Part shown: piece after piece, positions 41,253 through 49,615 of the stretch
Position numbering within the stretch: the first letter of the stretch is position 1
Layout of the letters: the number at the start of each line of letters is the position of its first letter
Origin: Actinoalloteichus_B caeruleus
GTDB taxonomy: Bacteria > Actinomycetota > Actinomycetes > Mycobacteriales > Pseudonocardiaceae
Assembly: GCF_000718005.1 (NCBI RefSeq)
Contig: NZ_JODV01000002.1
Length of the DNA stretch: 64,000 nucleotides
Direction: 5' to 3' (one strand)
Notes under the pieces: generated by a model
What the model was told of the DNA's origin: nothing
The model's database searches: none
Seen by the model: only the letters and a program-made list of their open reading frames with translations
Program-made: the position numbers and the translations under genes

Positions 41253-43430
41253 TCACGCCGCCCGGAGGTGCAGGAGCAGCCCGTGCGCGGGGTGGAGGAC
41301 GGGCAGTTGCAGCCCGACCGCGTCCAGGGCCCGTCCGGTGAACACCACCCCGCCTTCCTCGATCCACCGGGGCAGCGCGACGGCGGACCCCGAGGTGGGT
41401 TCGCCGACCTCGGTGCGCAACCGCACCAGGTACCGGTGGTCGGGGTTCAGGCCGGGCAGCCGGACCCGCCCGGGTACCGCCCCCGTGGAGGTCCCCAACC
41501 GGGCGTAGGAGAAGACGGCCTCCCGGCCGTCCGGCGCCACGACGCCCCGGACCAGGGCCTCCGGGTCGGGGTGGTCCACGTGGACGACGCGACCTCCGTG
41601 CAGCAGCCCCCGCAGTTCCCGGTACAGGGCGGCCCAGGCCCGGATCGCGTCCAGTTCGGCCTCGTCCCGCCCGACGAGGTTCCATTCGATGCCTGCGTGC
41701 GCGCCGAGGCTGGTGAGCAGGCGGAACCGCAGGTCCGTCACCCGTCCCGTGGTGTGCGAGGTGGGGCCGCCGACGTGGCTGCCCACGAGCTCGGGAGGGA
41801 GGAGGACCTCGGTCCAGCGCTGGATGACCTGACGCTCGACGGGGTCGTTGGTGTCCGAGGCCCACACGCGGTCGGTCCGCTCCAGCACTCCCAGGTCCAC
41901 GCGGGCCCCGCCGGACGAGCAGGACTCGATCTCCAGCCGAGGATGCCGTTCCCGCAGCCTGTCCAGCAACCGGTAGACGCCCAGGGTCTGGCCGTGGACG
42001 CCCGCGCGCCCCGTCGGTCCGTGGACGGCTTCCAGCAGGTCGCGGTTGTGGTCCCACTTGAGGTAGTCGATCCGGTACTCGGTGACCAGCGCCGTCAGGC
42101 GTTCGAAGAGGTGGTCGGCGACCTCGGGTCGGGACAGGTCGAGGACGTGCTGGTGGCGCCAGGGGAGCGGTAACCGCCCTTCCGCCGCCAGCACCCAGTC
42201 CGGGTGGGCGCGGTAGAGGTCCGAGTCGGGGTTGACCATCTCGGGTTCGACCCACAGGCCCACCTCCATGCCCAGCTCGCGCACGTGGTCGAAGACGGGG
42301 TGCAGACCGTCCGGGTACTTCCCGGGGTCGACGTGCCAGTCGCCGAGGCCGGCGCGCTCGTGGCGGCGCCCGAGGAACCAGCCGTCGTCGAGGACGAAGC
42401 GTTCGACCCCGACCGAGGCCGCGACCGAGGCCAGTTCGCGCAACGTGTCGACGTCGTGGTCGAAGTAGACGGCCTCCCAGGTGTTCAGCACCAGGGGGCG
42501 GGGGGTGCGGGGGTGGTGCCGGCGGGAGCGCAGCCAGTCGTGGAGCCGGGCCGACAGGCCGTCCAGGCCCCGGTCGGACCAGGAGAAGCACACCCACGGC
42601 GTGGTGTGGGTCTCCCCGGGTGCGAGGCGGACCTCCCCGGGGCGGAGCAGCTCACCGCCGCCCAGCGTGGCCGAGGCCTGCCCGGCCCGTTCCGGCAGTC
42701 GTTCGGCCAGGTGTACCTGGTCGCCGCTCCAGGCGACGTGGACGCCCCACACCTCGCCGTGCCGGAACCCGAACCCGGTCTGGCCGGCGACGAGCAGCAG
42801 GGGAGCGTCGTGCCCGGTCCGCCCCCGTCGGCTCTCCCTCGCCCATGAACCCTCCACCAGGGGGCGCCGCTGGGGGCTGCGTTCCCGACACCACCGGCCG
42901 GTCAGGTCGAGGAGTTCCGTCGCCTCGTCCGGCAGTGGGAGAGCGCTGACCAGCCCTCCCACCGTCCACGCGCCGGTCCCGGTGTTGGTCACCCGGTGGC
43001 GGGTCCTGACCAGCCCACCCGCCTCCATCCGCAGCGTGACGGTGACGGCGAGCCCGGAACGCTCGTCGGAGGCCCTGACGGTGAGTTCCCCACCGGACCC
43101 GCTGGCGGGGTGGCGGTCCGAGGGGTGGTCGAGGTCGACCTCGTGGACCGTCCACCGGGGATGCGAGACGGCGCCCTCGCGGTGGCCGGCGAGCGCGGGC
43201 CGCCCGGACCAGCCGTCGGCCTCCCCGGCCAGCAGCGGGAACCAGCGGGGGAAATCCACCGAGCTGGGTGGCGCGGGTTGTTCGACGCCCGTGCGCAGGG
43301 CGGCGCCCAGTTCGGCGTCGACCTCGCCGAGGTCGGCTCCCCAGTGCAGCACCCGGGGCGTCCCGGACGCCGGCACGTCGAGCACGAGCGCGGTTCCCGC
43401 CGCGCGAAGCGCGATGATCCCGTCCGTCAT
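41253..43430 (-). CDS. Alpha-galactosidase (GH36)
   Basis: A 725-residue intracellular GH36 enzyme that removes alpha-galactose from raffinose-type sugars or galactomannan fragments. An N-terminal beta-sandwich (residues 1-300) precedes the barrel. In the barrel are NTWEAVYFD, FVLDDGWF, GLWVEPEMVNPDSDLY, the nucleophile Asp of YLKWDHNRD and the acid Asp of VWASDTNDPVER. The C-terminal beta domain is present. There is no signal peptide. ATG 43430 gives the family start, though its GGGAG is far upstream. No transporter is adjacent, so its substrate must come in through a system elsewhere. Confidence 0.93.
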   Translation of the reverse strand: MTDGIIALRAAGTALVLDVPASGTPRVLHWGADLGEVDAELGAALRTGVEQPAPPSSVDFPRWFPLLAGEADGWSGRPALAGHREGAVSHPRWTVHEVDLDHPSDRHPASGSGGELTVRASDERSGLAVTVTLRMEAGGLVRTRHRVTNTGTGAWTVGGLVSALPLPDEATELLDLTGRWCRERSPQRRPLVEGSWARESRRGRTGHDAPLLLVAGQTGFGFRHGEVWGVHVAWSGDQVHLAERLPERAGQASATLGGGELLRPGEVRLAPGETHTTPWVCFSWSDRGLDGLSARLHDWLRSRRHHPRTPRPLVLNTWEAVYFDHDVDTLRELASVAASVGVERFVLDDGWFLGRRHERAGLGDWHVDPGKYPDGLHPVFDHVRELGMEVGLWVEPEMVNPDSDLYRAHPDWVLAAEGRLPLPWRHQHVLDLSRPEVADHLFERLTALVTEYRIDYLKWDHNRDLLEAVHGPTGRAGVHGQTLGVYRLLDRLRERHPRLEIESCSSGGARVDLGVLERTDRVWASDTNDPVERQVIQRWTEVLLPPELVGSHVGGPTSHTTGRVTDLRFRLLTSLGAHAGIEWNLVGRDEAELDAIRAWAALYRELRGLLHGGRVVHVDHPDPEALVRGVVAPDGREAVFSYARLGTSTGAVPGRVRLPGLNPDHRYLVRLRTEVGEPTSGSAVALPRWIEEGGVVFTGRALDAVGLQLPVLHPAHGLLLHLRAA

Positions 43431-44103
43431 GGTTGCGTTCGGCTCCCGGGTCGGTGGGCGGCCTCCGGCGTGCGGTCGCGGGCGCACCGGTCGACGATCA
43501 AGGCAACCACCGGGGTGGAGCCAGGCACAAGGCGACGACCGGGTGTTGGTCACCGTTGTCCGATCGCTGTCCTCCGCCTGGCCCTCGGCCTCGGGGTCCG
43601 GCCAGCGGTGCGCGAGTGGTAGGCGGCGGGCCGCCGCGGTGGCGGAGGTGGAGCGGGAGCGCGTCCGAATCGCCGGCCGGCACGAGGTGGGTGGGGAGGC
43701 GACGCCGGGCGGTGCCGGGTCACGGGCCCGGCAGGCCCGCCCGGTCGGAACGGCACGGGGTTCGGGGCCAGCGGGAGGAGCGTGACCGCCGGCGCCGCGA
43801 ACCGGGGCGGTGAGCGCCCGTCGCACCGGCAGGTCACTCGACGCGGTGGGTTGGTCCACCCGGGCCGGGTGTCCTGCCCGCCGCGTCGTGGTCGGCCGGC
43901 GAAGGAGAGGGCGGCGCCACGCGCTCGCGCGGTCCCGCACCCGTCACGGGTGGCTGAGGGCTCCGCTCGGAGTACGGGTGCTCCGAGGAGGTGGCCGGTG
44001 CTCGTCGTCGTCCGGGATGGCCACGGGGGAGATCAGCCCTGGTCCCGCACGACGGGCCCGAGGAGCGGTCGAGTGCGCGGACACGTGCGGGCCGGAGGCG
44101 AGC
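43431..44103. other. Gene-free region upstream of GH36
   Basis: About 670 bases between the start of the alpha-galactosidase and the end of the GGDEF gene, both on minus. Open frames on either strand lack family resemblance and good start sites. I saw no LacI-type operator of the usual AGCGCT-centred form. Confidence 0.4.
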
Positions 44104-44832
44104 TCAGCTCTGGGCGGAGGCCGTTCGCACCGGCATCACCATGCGGGGAGCGCTGGTCAGCGCCGGTCGGTACTGACGGGGGGTCTGCTGCCGGGGCACC
44201 TGGGCGGTGCGCATCCAGGGTTCGTACCTGACCCACCGCCCGCGTAAGAGCTTCGCCTGGTACAGCGCGGCATCCGCCGCACCGACCCACTGGGGGAGGC
44301 TGGGCTGGGTCCGCGTCACCCGCCGGATCTGGGACACCTCGGCGACGCCGATCGAGGCACTGGGCGCCAACCAGCCGCCGTCGGCGAGCTGGATGGGCTC
44401 GGCGAGCGCCTCGACCAACCTGTCCAACACCGAGGGATCGGCCAACTCCGGGAGGGCCGCCACGAACTCGTCGCCGGCGAACCGGCCGACGACGGCGGCG
44501 GGCCCGAGCGTCGCGGTGATCCGTTCCGCCTGCACCGCCAGGACGGCATCTCCCGCCGAGTGGCCCCAGGTGTCGTTGACCTGCTTGAACTGGTCGAGGT
44601 CGACGAAGAGCACGGCCGGGTCAGGGCACTCCTCCAGGAGGGGCCTCGCCTCGTTGCCCCACGCGGCCCGGTTCCAGACCCTGGTCCGCTCGCAACGCCT
44701 ACCCGCCTCGACGGCCTCCAACAGCGCGCGGTTGCGCCGTTCGAGCCCCCGGATCCGCTGTTGGAGCACGGCGGCGTGCAGTGCCCACATGATCCAACCC
44801 CCGGTGATCAGCGCCGCCATCACCCAGGTCAC
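44104..44832 (-). CDS. Membrane-anchored GGDEF (diguanylate cyclase-like) protein
   Basis: A 242-residue protein with one N-terminal membrane segment (about residues 3-23), a short coiled linker (LQQRIRGLERRNRALLEAVEAG) and a GGDEF domain (VLFVDLDQFKQVNDTWGHSAGD, then GRFAGDEFVAALPEL). The signature loop is AGDEF, with Gly-Asp-Glu-Phe kept, so cyclic di-GMP synthesis is possible but not certain. The usual DxLTGLxNR opening is degenerate (RVWNRAAW). It is divergent from the XRE-ImmA-MAB_1171c set. GTG 44832 is chosen because the membrane segment begins there; an earlier start at 44982 remains open. Confidence 0.8.
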   Translation of the reverse strand: MTWVMAALITGGWIMWALHAAVLQQRIRGLERRNRALLEAVEAGRRCERTRVWNRAAWGNEARPLLEECPDPAVLFVDLDQFKQVNDTWGHSAGDAVLAVQAERITATLGPAAVVGRFAGDEFVAALPELADPSVLDRLVEALAEPIQLADGGWLAPSASIGVAEVSQIRRVTRTQPSLPQWVGAADAALYQAKLLRGRWVRYEPWMRTAQVPRQQTPRQYRPALTSAPRMVMPVRTASAQS

Positions 44833-45072
44833 CGCGCACCGCCCGGGTGCGCCGTCAACTCGCCCCTGCACCTGATCATGCCTGCCCCTCCCGGCACCCT
44901 GCCCTGCGTTCCGGAGACCCCCTGCTGGGCGGCGTACGAGTTCCCCGCTCGCGTTCACGCGAATACCGGCCGCGTCGTCCATCTCAAGTTGTCGCCCGGA
45001 CAGGCGTATCCATTCCCCGACACCGTTACCCCCGGTCGGGGGGAGTGGATGCGACTCACGGCCCTGCTGCTC

Positions 45073-45078
45073 TACTCT
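45073..45078 (+). promoter_or_regulatory. Candidate -10 box of the XRE-ImmA-MAB_1171c operon
   Basis: TACTCT lies nine bases before ATG 45088, so transcription would start almost at that codon. The -10 is in the AT-richest part of the intergenic region. Confidence 0.45.
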
Positions 45079-45087
45079 GCTCTCCGA

Positions 45088-45207
45088 ATGCTGACTAGTA
45101 TTCTTAACACTACCCCCGACGATAGGGAGCGCCAGTATGGGCTGTCAAGGATTTCAGTCACGGAGCGTATCGCCCGATCGGGGGATGCTTCGTGGGAGTG
45201 GCAATGA
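45088..45207 (+). CDS. 39-residue upstream ORF coupled to the XRE gene
   Basis: A frame from ATG 45088 (MLTSILNTTPDDRERQYGLS...) ends in TGA that shares ATGA with the XRE start. It uses AGT, ATT, AGG and TCA, codons avoided by its neighbours, so it may be a leader rather than a working protein. No family is known to me. Confidence 0.4.
   Translation: MLTSILNTTPDDRERQYGLSRISVTERIARSGDASWEWQ
45096..45112. promoter_or_regulatory. Near-palindrome at the head of the XRE operon
   Basis: TAGTATTCTTAACACTA has arms TAGTATT/AACACTA with one mismatch. It lies just downstream of the candidate -10 and is the kind of dyad an XRE repressor binds. Autoregulation is inferred. Confidence 0.4.
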
Positions 45208-45599
45208 CGGTCGGTGACAGCGGGTCCTGGTCCATCGCCGAAGCCCTGAACCGGCTCATCGACGACTACAAAGAGCGCACCGGACAGCCCAAGCTCAGCA
45301 TCCGCGCCCTCACCCGCCAAATGCGTTCCGACGGCGTGACGATTTCCCACGGCACACTCCAGAACCTGGTCAACGGCACCCACGGGAATCCCGGCCGCGA
45401 ATTGCAGAACAGCCTCGCGCGTTTCTTCGGCGTCAGCCCCGTCTACTTCGACGCGCCTCCCACGTCCCTCGAGGTCGAGGTGATGGGGAGGTTCGCCGAC
45501 CTCAGCCCGGAACGCCAGGAGGCGGTGCTCCAGCTCATCAACGACCTCCACGCGGAGGAACACCCGCCCGGCGAGACCGGCGACCACCGGCCGCGATGA
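45204..45599 (+). CDS. XRE-family helix-turn-helix regulator
   Basis: A 131-residue regulator with an N-terminal XRE-type helix-turn-helix (SIRALTRQMRSDGVTISHGTLQNLVNGTHGNP, residues 33-64) and the ELQNSLARFFGVSPVYFD extension common in ImmA-paired regulators. A helical tail follows. ATG 45204 overlaps the stop of the upstream small frame; GGGAG is five bases before it. Its own stop overlaps the ImmA start (ATGA). The likely role is to repress the operon until cleaved or released. Confidence 0.88.
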   Translation: MTVGDSGSWSIAEALNRLIDDYKERTGQPKLSIRALTRQMRSDGVTISHGTLQNLVNGTHGNPGRELQNSLARFFGVSPVYFDAPPTSLEVEVMGRFADLSPERQEAVLQLINDLHAEEHPPGETGDHRPR

Positions 45600-46183
45600 G
45601 GCGCCGTCCACCCCGGTTGAACCTGGCGCGAGCACTGCGGCTGGCCAACGAGGCGGTCGCCACGCTGACGATCCCCGACCCCTGGGACCTCCGGGAGTTC
45701 ACCGAGCACGTCGCCGAACGCCGGGGGCGCCCCATCCGACTCGTGCCGCGCACGATGAGTTCCTACCGCTCCATCGCCTCCGGCCTGTGGGTGCGTGAGC
45801 CCGACGCGGACATCGTCGTCTTCGACGCCACCTCCAGCCCGCTCCACCAGGAGAACACCGTCCTGCACGAGCTCGCCCACATGCTGCTCGACCACCGAGG
45901 CGTTCCCCTGCCCGGGCTGTCACCACCGGGAGGTCCCACCCGGCCGACGGCCGAGGCCGGCGCCGCCGCCACCACCAGACCACCGGATCGCCGCGAGGGG
46001 GACCCGCCGGAGGAGGTGCCGGCCCGGGTGCTGCACCGCGACCACTACCCGGACCAGGCCGAACTGGAGGCCGAGACCCTCGCCTACACCATCTGGGAGG
46101 CGGCGGGGGCACCGAGGGCCCTCGTCACGGATCCGCTGAGCAGGATGACCGCCGCGTTCGAGCACGGTCAGCGAAGGAGATGA
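45596..46183 (+). CDS. ImmA/IrrE-family metallo-endopeptidase
   Basis: A 195-residue zinc peptidase with HELAH at residues 91-95 (HExxH) in the TVLHELAHMLLDH setting. A Pro/Ala-rich insert at about 105-140 precedes a downstream Glu-rich helix (EAETLAYTIWEA) that can give the third zinc ligand. In known cases (ImmA of ICEBs1, IrrE/PprI) such proteases cut a partner XRE repressor. The four-base overlap with the XRE gene supports that pairing here. Confidence 0.9.
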   Translation: MRRRPPRLNLARALRLANEAVATLTIPDPWDLREFTEHVAERRGRPIRLVPRTMSSYRSIASGLWVREPDADIVVFDATSSPLHQENTVLHELAHMLLDHRGVPLPGLSPPGGPTRPTAEAGAAATTRPPDRREGDPPEEVPARVLHRDHYPDQAELEAETLAYTIWEAAGAPRALVTDPLSRMTAAFEHGQRRR

Positions 46184-46189
46184 TCGACG

Positions 46190-47440
46190 ATGCGGGATGT
46201 CGTCCAGTTGGCGGTGATCGGGCTCGCGCTGGCCGCCAGCGTGCTGAAACTGCTGCACTTACGCCGGCCCGGTACGAACCGGTCCGCGATCCGCGCGATG
46301 TGCGGTTTCCTCGTCGCGATGGGCGCCGCGCTCATCATGGAGTCCGCGGCGGTCTCGCCCTGGCTGGACGAGGTGCTGGGGCTGTCCGCCGCCTACGCGC
46401 TCAAGCACACCGCCGTGCTCACCTCGTTGTTCTGCCTCCGCGCCGCCTTCCTCTGCTGGGTGTGGGAACCGGGGCGCCCACGGGCCCGGCGGATCAGCGT
46501 GCACGCCGTGATCCTCGTCGGGGTGATCGCGACGCGCTGGGTCCTGGGACTGCTGGCGGGCGACGCGGACGTCGCGGCCGCCATGCGCTCGGAGTGGACC
46601 GAGGCGCCCTGGAGCGCCGCCGCCATGATCCTCTACGCCCTCTACGTCGGGCTCTCCGGCGCCTCGATCGCCGCGCTCGCCTGGATGTGGGCCCGGCACA
46701 GCGACCGGCCGTGGACCGCCAGGGGGCTCCGGCTGATCGCGCTCGGCTGCGTCGTCGGCATCAGCTACCTCGCGCACAAGGTCGTGTTCCTCGCCCTGGT
46801 CCTGGGCGGGTGGCAGCCCACCTACGACCAGTACCAGGTGGAGTGGGCGCTCATCGTCTGCTGCGCCGCCCTGCTGTTCGCCGGCCTGGCGATGCCGCTC
46901 ATCGCCACCGGCCTGCCGGCGGCGGTCCGCCTCGGCCGGCACCGCGCCGCCTACGGACGGCTCGGTCCCCTGTGGATGGCCCTCACCCGGGTGCGCCCGG
47001 AGGTCGTCCTGGCGATGCCCCAACCCTTCGTCCTCCGCTACCTGCCCGCCTCGGTGGGACGCCTCTGGGACCGCGTCTCGCTGGGGAACCTCTCCCTCCG
47101 CCTGTACCACCGGGTCATCGAGTGCTGGGACGTCCTGGTGTACCTGCACGGTCACCTCTCGGACCAGATCCGGTCCGACGCCTACGAGCGGGCGCACGCC
47201 GAGACGGGTGACCCCCACCAGGCGGCGGCCATCAGCGAGGCGGTGATGATCGCGGTCGCCCTGCGCCGCGCGGAGGGCGACCACCCCGTGCTCCCCGAGG
47301 GCGAACGGGCGAGACCGATGGACTCCCACCACACCCTGTCCGAGAACATCGCCTGGTGGCAGCGGGTGTCCCACGCCTTCCGCTCCCCGCTGACCGCCCA
47401 CATCGCCGAGCGCTACCAGCGGACGGCCGCGCCCGTCTGA
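46190..47440 (+). CDS. MAB_1171c-family membrane protein
   Basis: A 416-residue protein with about seven hydrophobic segments in the first 240 residues and a ~170-residue cytoplasmic domain (from about residue 255, including FVLRYLPASVGRLWDRV and SLRLYHRVIECWDVLVYLHGHL). Databases label relatives putative transporters, but I know of no demonstrated activity. It starts six bases after the ImmA stop and is the last member of the set, so it is a candidate effector or target of the XRE/ImmA switch. Confidence 0.82.
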   Translation: MRDVVQLAVIGLALAASVLKLLHLRRPGTNRSAIRAMCGFLVAMGAALIMESAAVSPWLDEVLGLSAAYALKHTAVLTSLFCLRAAFLCWVWEPGRPRARRISVHAVILVGVIATRWVLGLLAGDADVAAAMRSEWTEAPWSAAAMILYALYVGLSGASIAALAWMWARHSDRPWTARGLRLIALGCVVGISYLAHKVVFLALVLGGWQPTYDQYQVEWALIVCCAALLFAGLAMPLIATGLPAAVRLGRHRAAYGRLGPLWMALTRVRPEVVLAMPQPFVLRYLPASVGRLWDRVSLGNLSLRLYHRVIECWDVLVYLHGHLSDQIRSDAYERAHAETGDPHQAAAISEAVMIAVALRRAEGDHPVLPEGERARPMDSHHTLSENIAWWQRVSHAFRSPLTAHIAERYQRTAAPV

Positions 47441-47455
47441 GGTACCCCGTCCGGA

Positions 47456-48277
47456 TCAGCGGGGGCGCCGGGAGGTGGTTCGCGGCGGGACATCGACCTC
47501 CTCGATCCGGAGGTCGTGGCGTGGGCCGGGGTCGCTGCCCCCGATCTCCTCGGTGAACACGCAGACGCCGGTGGCGACGTCGAGCCGGACCCGGTGGGCC
47601 TCCGCGTGGCGGAAACCGGGGCCCCGGTCGGGTGGCGGCGCCCCGGCCTCGGCCTCGATCCGTTCCGACTCCGGCGAGAACAGCAGTGGGCAGCACGAAC
47701 AGCGGGGGTCGTAGTCCCCCGTCGGGGTGAGCACCGCCTCCCACGCGGTCCGGCCGTGGTGCGCGACGACGGCGAGACCGCGCACCGCGGTGGCCGGCGC
47801 CCAGCCACCGGTGTCCGGATCGGTGCCGTCCGCCAGTTCCACCGGATCGAGCATCGCCACCCAGCGGTAGTCCTGGTACATCGGTGCGTCGAGGTCACCA
47901 CGACCCAGCGGCGGTCGGCGGCGCACGAGCCCGTCCTCGTCCAGTTCCGGCGGGTGGTGGCTGACCGGGTCCCCCCGATCCGAGTCCCCTCCCCAGGTCG
48001 GCGACGTCCCTTCCCCGTCGCGGTAGCGGGCGGGCGGGCGGCGGGGGAACCGACCGGGGGCGGGCGCCATCCCGTCGCTTCGCGGTGGGCGTGGGCCGGC
48101 ACTCACCAGCAGCGGTCGTCCGTCCGGTGTCTCCACCCGCAGCGCGCCCCGGCGGCTCGTCCAGGCCCGGACCGCCGGCGCCCGACCTGGCCACCACACC
48201 GTGAAGGTCAGGTGGTCCCAGCGCCACGGCGCGGAACGGGCCAGCGCGGCGAACCGTTCGGGAGTCAACTCGAGCAC
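47456..48277 (-). CDS. Conserved actinobacterial hypothetical protein
   Basis: A 273-residue soluble protein of a family I recall from other actinomycetes without known function. Typical stretches are LTPERFAALARSAPWRWDHLTFTV at the start, YQDYRWVAMLDPVELADG in the middle, and RCSCCPLLFS with three clustered cysteines, which might bind a metal. The end is RLDVATGVCVFTEEIGGS. GTG 48277 is preceded by GAGGA at seven bases. It converges on the MAB_1171c gene with only 15 bases between stops. Confidence 0.8.
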   Translation of the reverse strand: MLELTPERFAALARSAPWRWDHLTFTVWWPGRAPAVRAWTSRRGALRVETPDGRPLLVSAGPRPPRSDGMAPAPGRFPRRPPARYRDGEGTSPTWGGDSDRGDPVSHHPPELDEDGLVRRRPPLGRGDLDAPMYQDYRWVAMLDPVELADGTDPDTGGWAPATAVRGLAVVAHHGRTAWEAVLTPTGDYDPRCSCCPLLFSPESERIEAEAGAPPPDRGPGFRHAEAHRVRLDVATGVCVFTEEIGGSDPGPRHDLRIEEVDVPPRTTSRRPR

Positions 48278-48653
48278 CGGGGGATCCTCGCCGACCCGCG
48301 TCCGGGGAGCAACGCGGTTTCCCGGTGCGACGCGGGAGGTGGCTCGCGCATTCGGCCGGCGGGGTCGGGCGGTCCGGCGGTCCGGCGAGTCGGCGGGGAA
48401 GAACGGGAAGGGCCGAGGGACGCGGATTCGTGCATTGTGAATTTGTTTCGCAATTGACCCCGGTGTGTTGGTCCGATGTCGACTCCGCATGGTTCATCCG
48501 CCCACGACGCGACCGGCAGTTGGCGGTAATGCGGGCGTCCGTCTCGGTACTACGGTGAGTACCGGAGGACGGCGTCCATTTCTCCTCGGCACGATCAGCG
48601 CGTCCTCCGGTGCACCCGACGCGACGTTTCCCGGCAGGCGAGGGGTGGAGTCG
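48278..48653. promoter_or_regulatory. Divergent region between the hypothetical and DUF742 genes
   Basis: About 375 bases, with an AT-rich core at 48430-48480. ATTGTGAA and TTCGCAAT form an inverted repeat at 48434-48454 with a five-base spacer and one mismatch. TTGACC at 48454-48459 is a plausible -35 for the DUF742 gene, though no clear -10 follows. Confidence 0.4.
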
Positions 48654-49457
48654 GTGGTTGATCGGACACGTCCGCCGGAGGAACCGGCGGAGCGAACGGG
48701 GGAGGACCGCGTCGGTCGTACGGGCGCGCGGTTCGGAGGTCCCCGGCGCCAGCGATCCCACGCCGATCGGACGACCCCCGACGTTCCTCATGGCACGGAG
48801 AGTGATCGGCGACGCGGTGTTCTCGGGCGAACCGGGGCGCGCTTCGGTGGAGCCCCACCGCCGGTGGAGGAGGAGCGGGATGACCCTCCGTTCCCTTCCG
48901 GCGACCCGGTCGGAACCACGGGCGCGAGGTTCGCGGCGACGGACCGCCGGCGGGAGCCAGGGGGACCGCGACGTGACGTCGTGGACACCGGGGACCTGGT
49001 CGTCTCCTTCGAGGCCCTGCACCACGGTCGGTCGGGCCCGACGGGGACCTCCGGCGAGGACGAGCCGGCCTGGCCCTCGACCGACTGGTCCGTGGATCCG
49101 GAGGCGACCGGGGGCGAGTCCTCATCCCTCGTCCGCCCCTACGCCTGGACGCGGGGACGGACGCGCGCGCGGGAGGACCTGCGGGTGGAGACGCTGGTGT
49201 CGGTGAGCGACCGGGATGAGTCGCTGCGCCGGCACGGCCTCACCCGGGAGTACCGCGGCATCATCCAGCTCTGCTCGGAGCCCCTCTCGGTGGCCGAGGT
49301 CGCCGCGCGGCTCGCCGTCCCCCTGGGGGTCGCGAAGGTCCTCCTCGGGGACATGGCGGAGACGGGCAGCATCGTCGTGCACCCGGCCGCCGCCCTGACC
49401 GGTCGCCCGGACACCCACCTGATGCTCCGGGTTCTCGACGGACTGCGCCGGCTGTGA
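48654..49457 (+). CDS. DUF742 protein (CvnC-like) with an N-terminal TGARF repeat region
   Basis: A 267-residue protein. The C-terminal ~115 residues are DUF742: SSLVRPYAWTRGRTRAREDLRVETLVS, then YRGIIQLCSEPLSVAEVAARL and PLGVAKVLLGDMA, a winged-helix-like domain found in conservon C proteins. The first ~150 residues are disordered and charged. They hold three short repeats: VGRTGARFGG (20-29), LGRTGARFGG (57-66) and VGTTGARFAA (86-95). No roadblock, kinase or GTPase gene is adjacent. GTG 48654 is a best guess, with AGGGG eight bases upstream. Confidence 0.8.
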   Translation: MVDRTRPPEEPAERTGEDRVGRTGARFGGPRRQRSHADRTTPDVPHGTESDRRRGVLGRTGARFGGAPPPVEEERDDPPFPSGDPVGTTGARFAATDRRREPGGPRRDVVDTGDLVVSFEALHHGRSGPTGTSGEDEPAWPSTDWSVDPEATGGESSSLVRPYAWTRGRTRAREDLRVETLVSVSDRDESLRRHGLTREYRGIIQLCSEPLSVAEVAARLAVPLGVAKVLLGDMAETGSIVVHPAAALTGRPDTHLMLRVLDGLRRL

Positions 49458-49568
49458 TCCCGGCCCCCCGCTCTGGGGAACGGCCACATCAGGCAACGGC
49501 CGGACCCGTCGTTCGTGGTCGGGGGCCGGTGGCGGGTGGCGGGACGCCGTCAGCGCCGACCAGGTGGG

Positions 49569-49582
49569 GGAAAGCGCTTGCC
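49569..49582. promoter_or_regulatory. LacI-type operator overlapping the MFS promoter
   Basis: GGAAAGCGCTTGCC is a near-perfect palindrome centred on AGCGCT, the hallmark of LacI/GalR-family sites. It overlaps a candidate -35 (TTGCCC, 49578-49583), with CAGGCT at 49602-49607 as -10 (18-base spacing) and the MFS ATG eight bases further on. A repressor bound here would block the promoter. Confidence 0.6.
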
Positions 49583-49615
49583 CATCTGGTGGTGGGTGGA
49601 GCAGGCTGAACGCCC

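Noticed and set aside
43782..44247. Overlapping plus-strand frames upstream of the GGDEF gene's end
   Set aside because: No domain, no good ribosome site, and they run into the antisense of the GGDEF gene.
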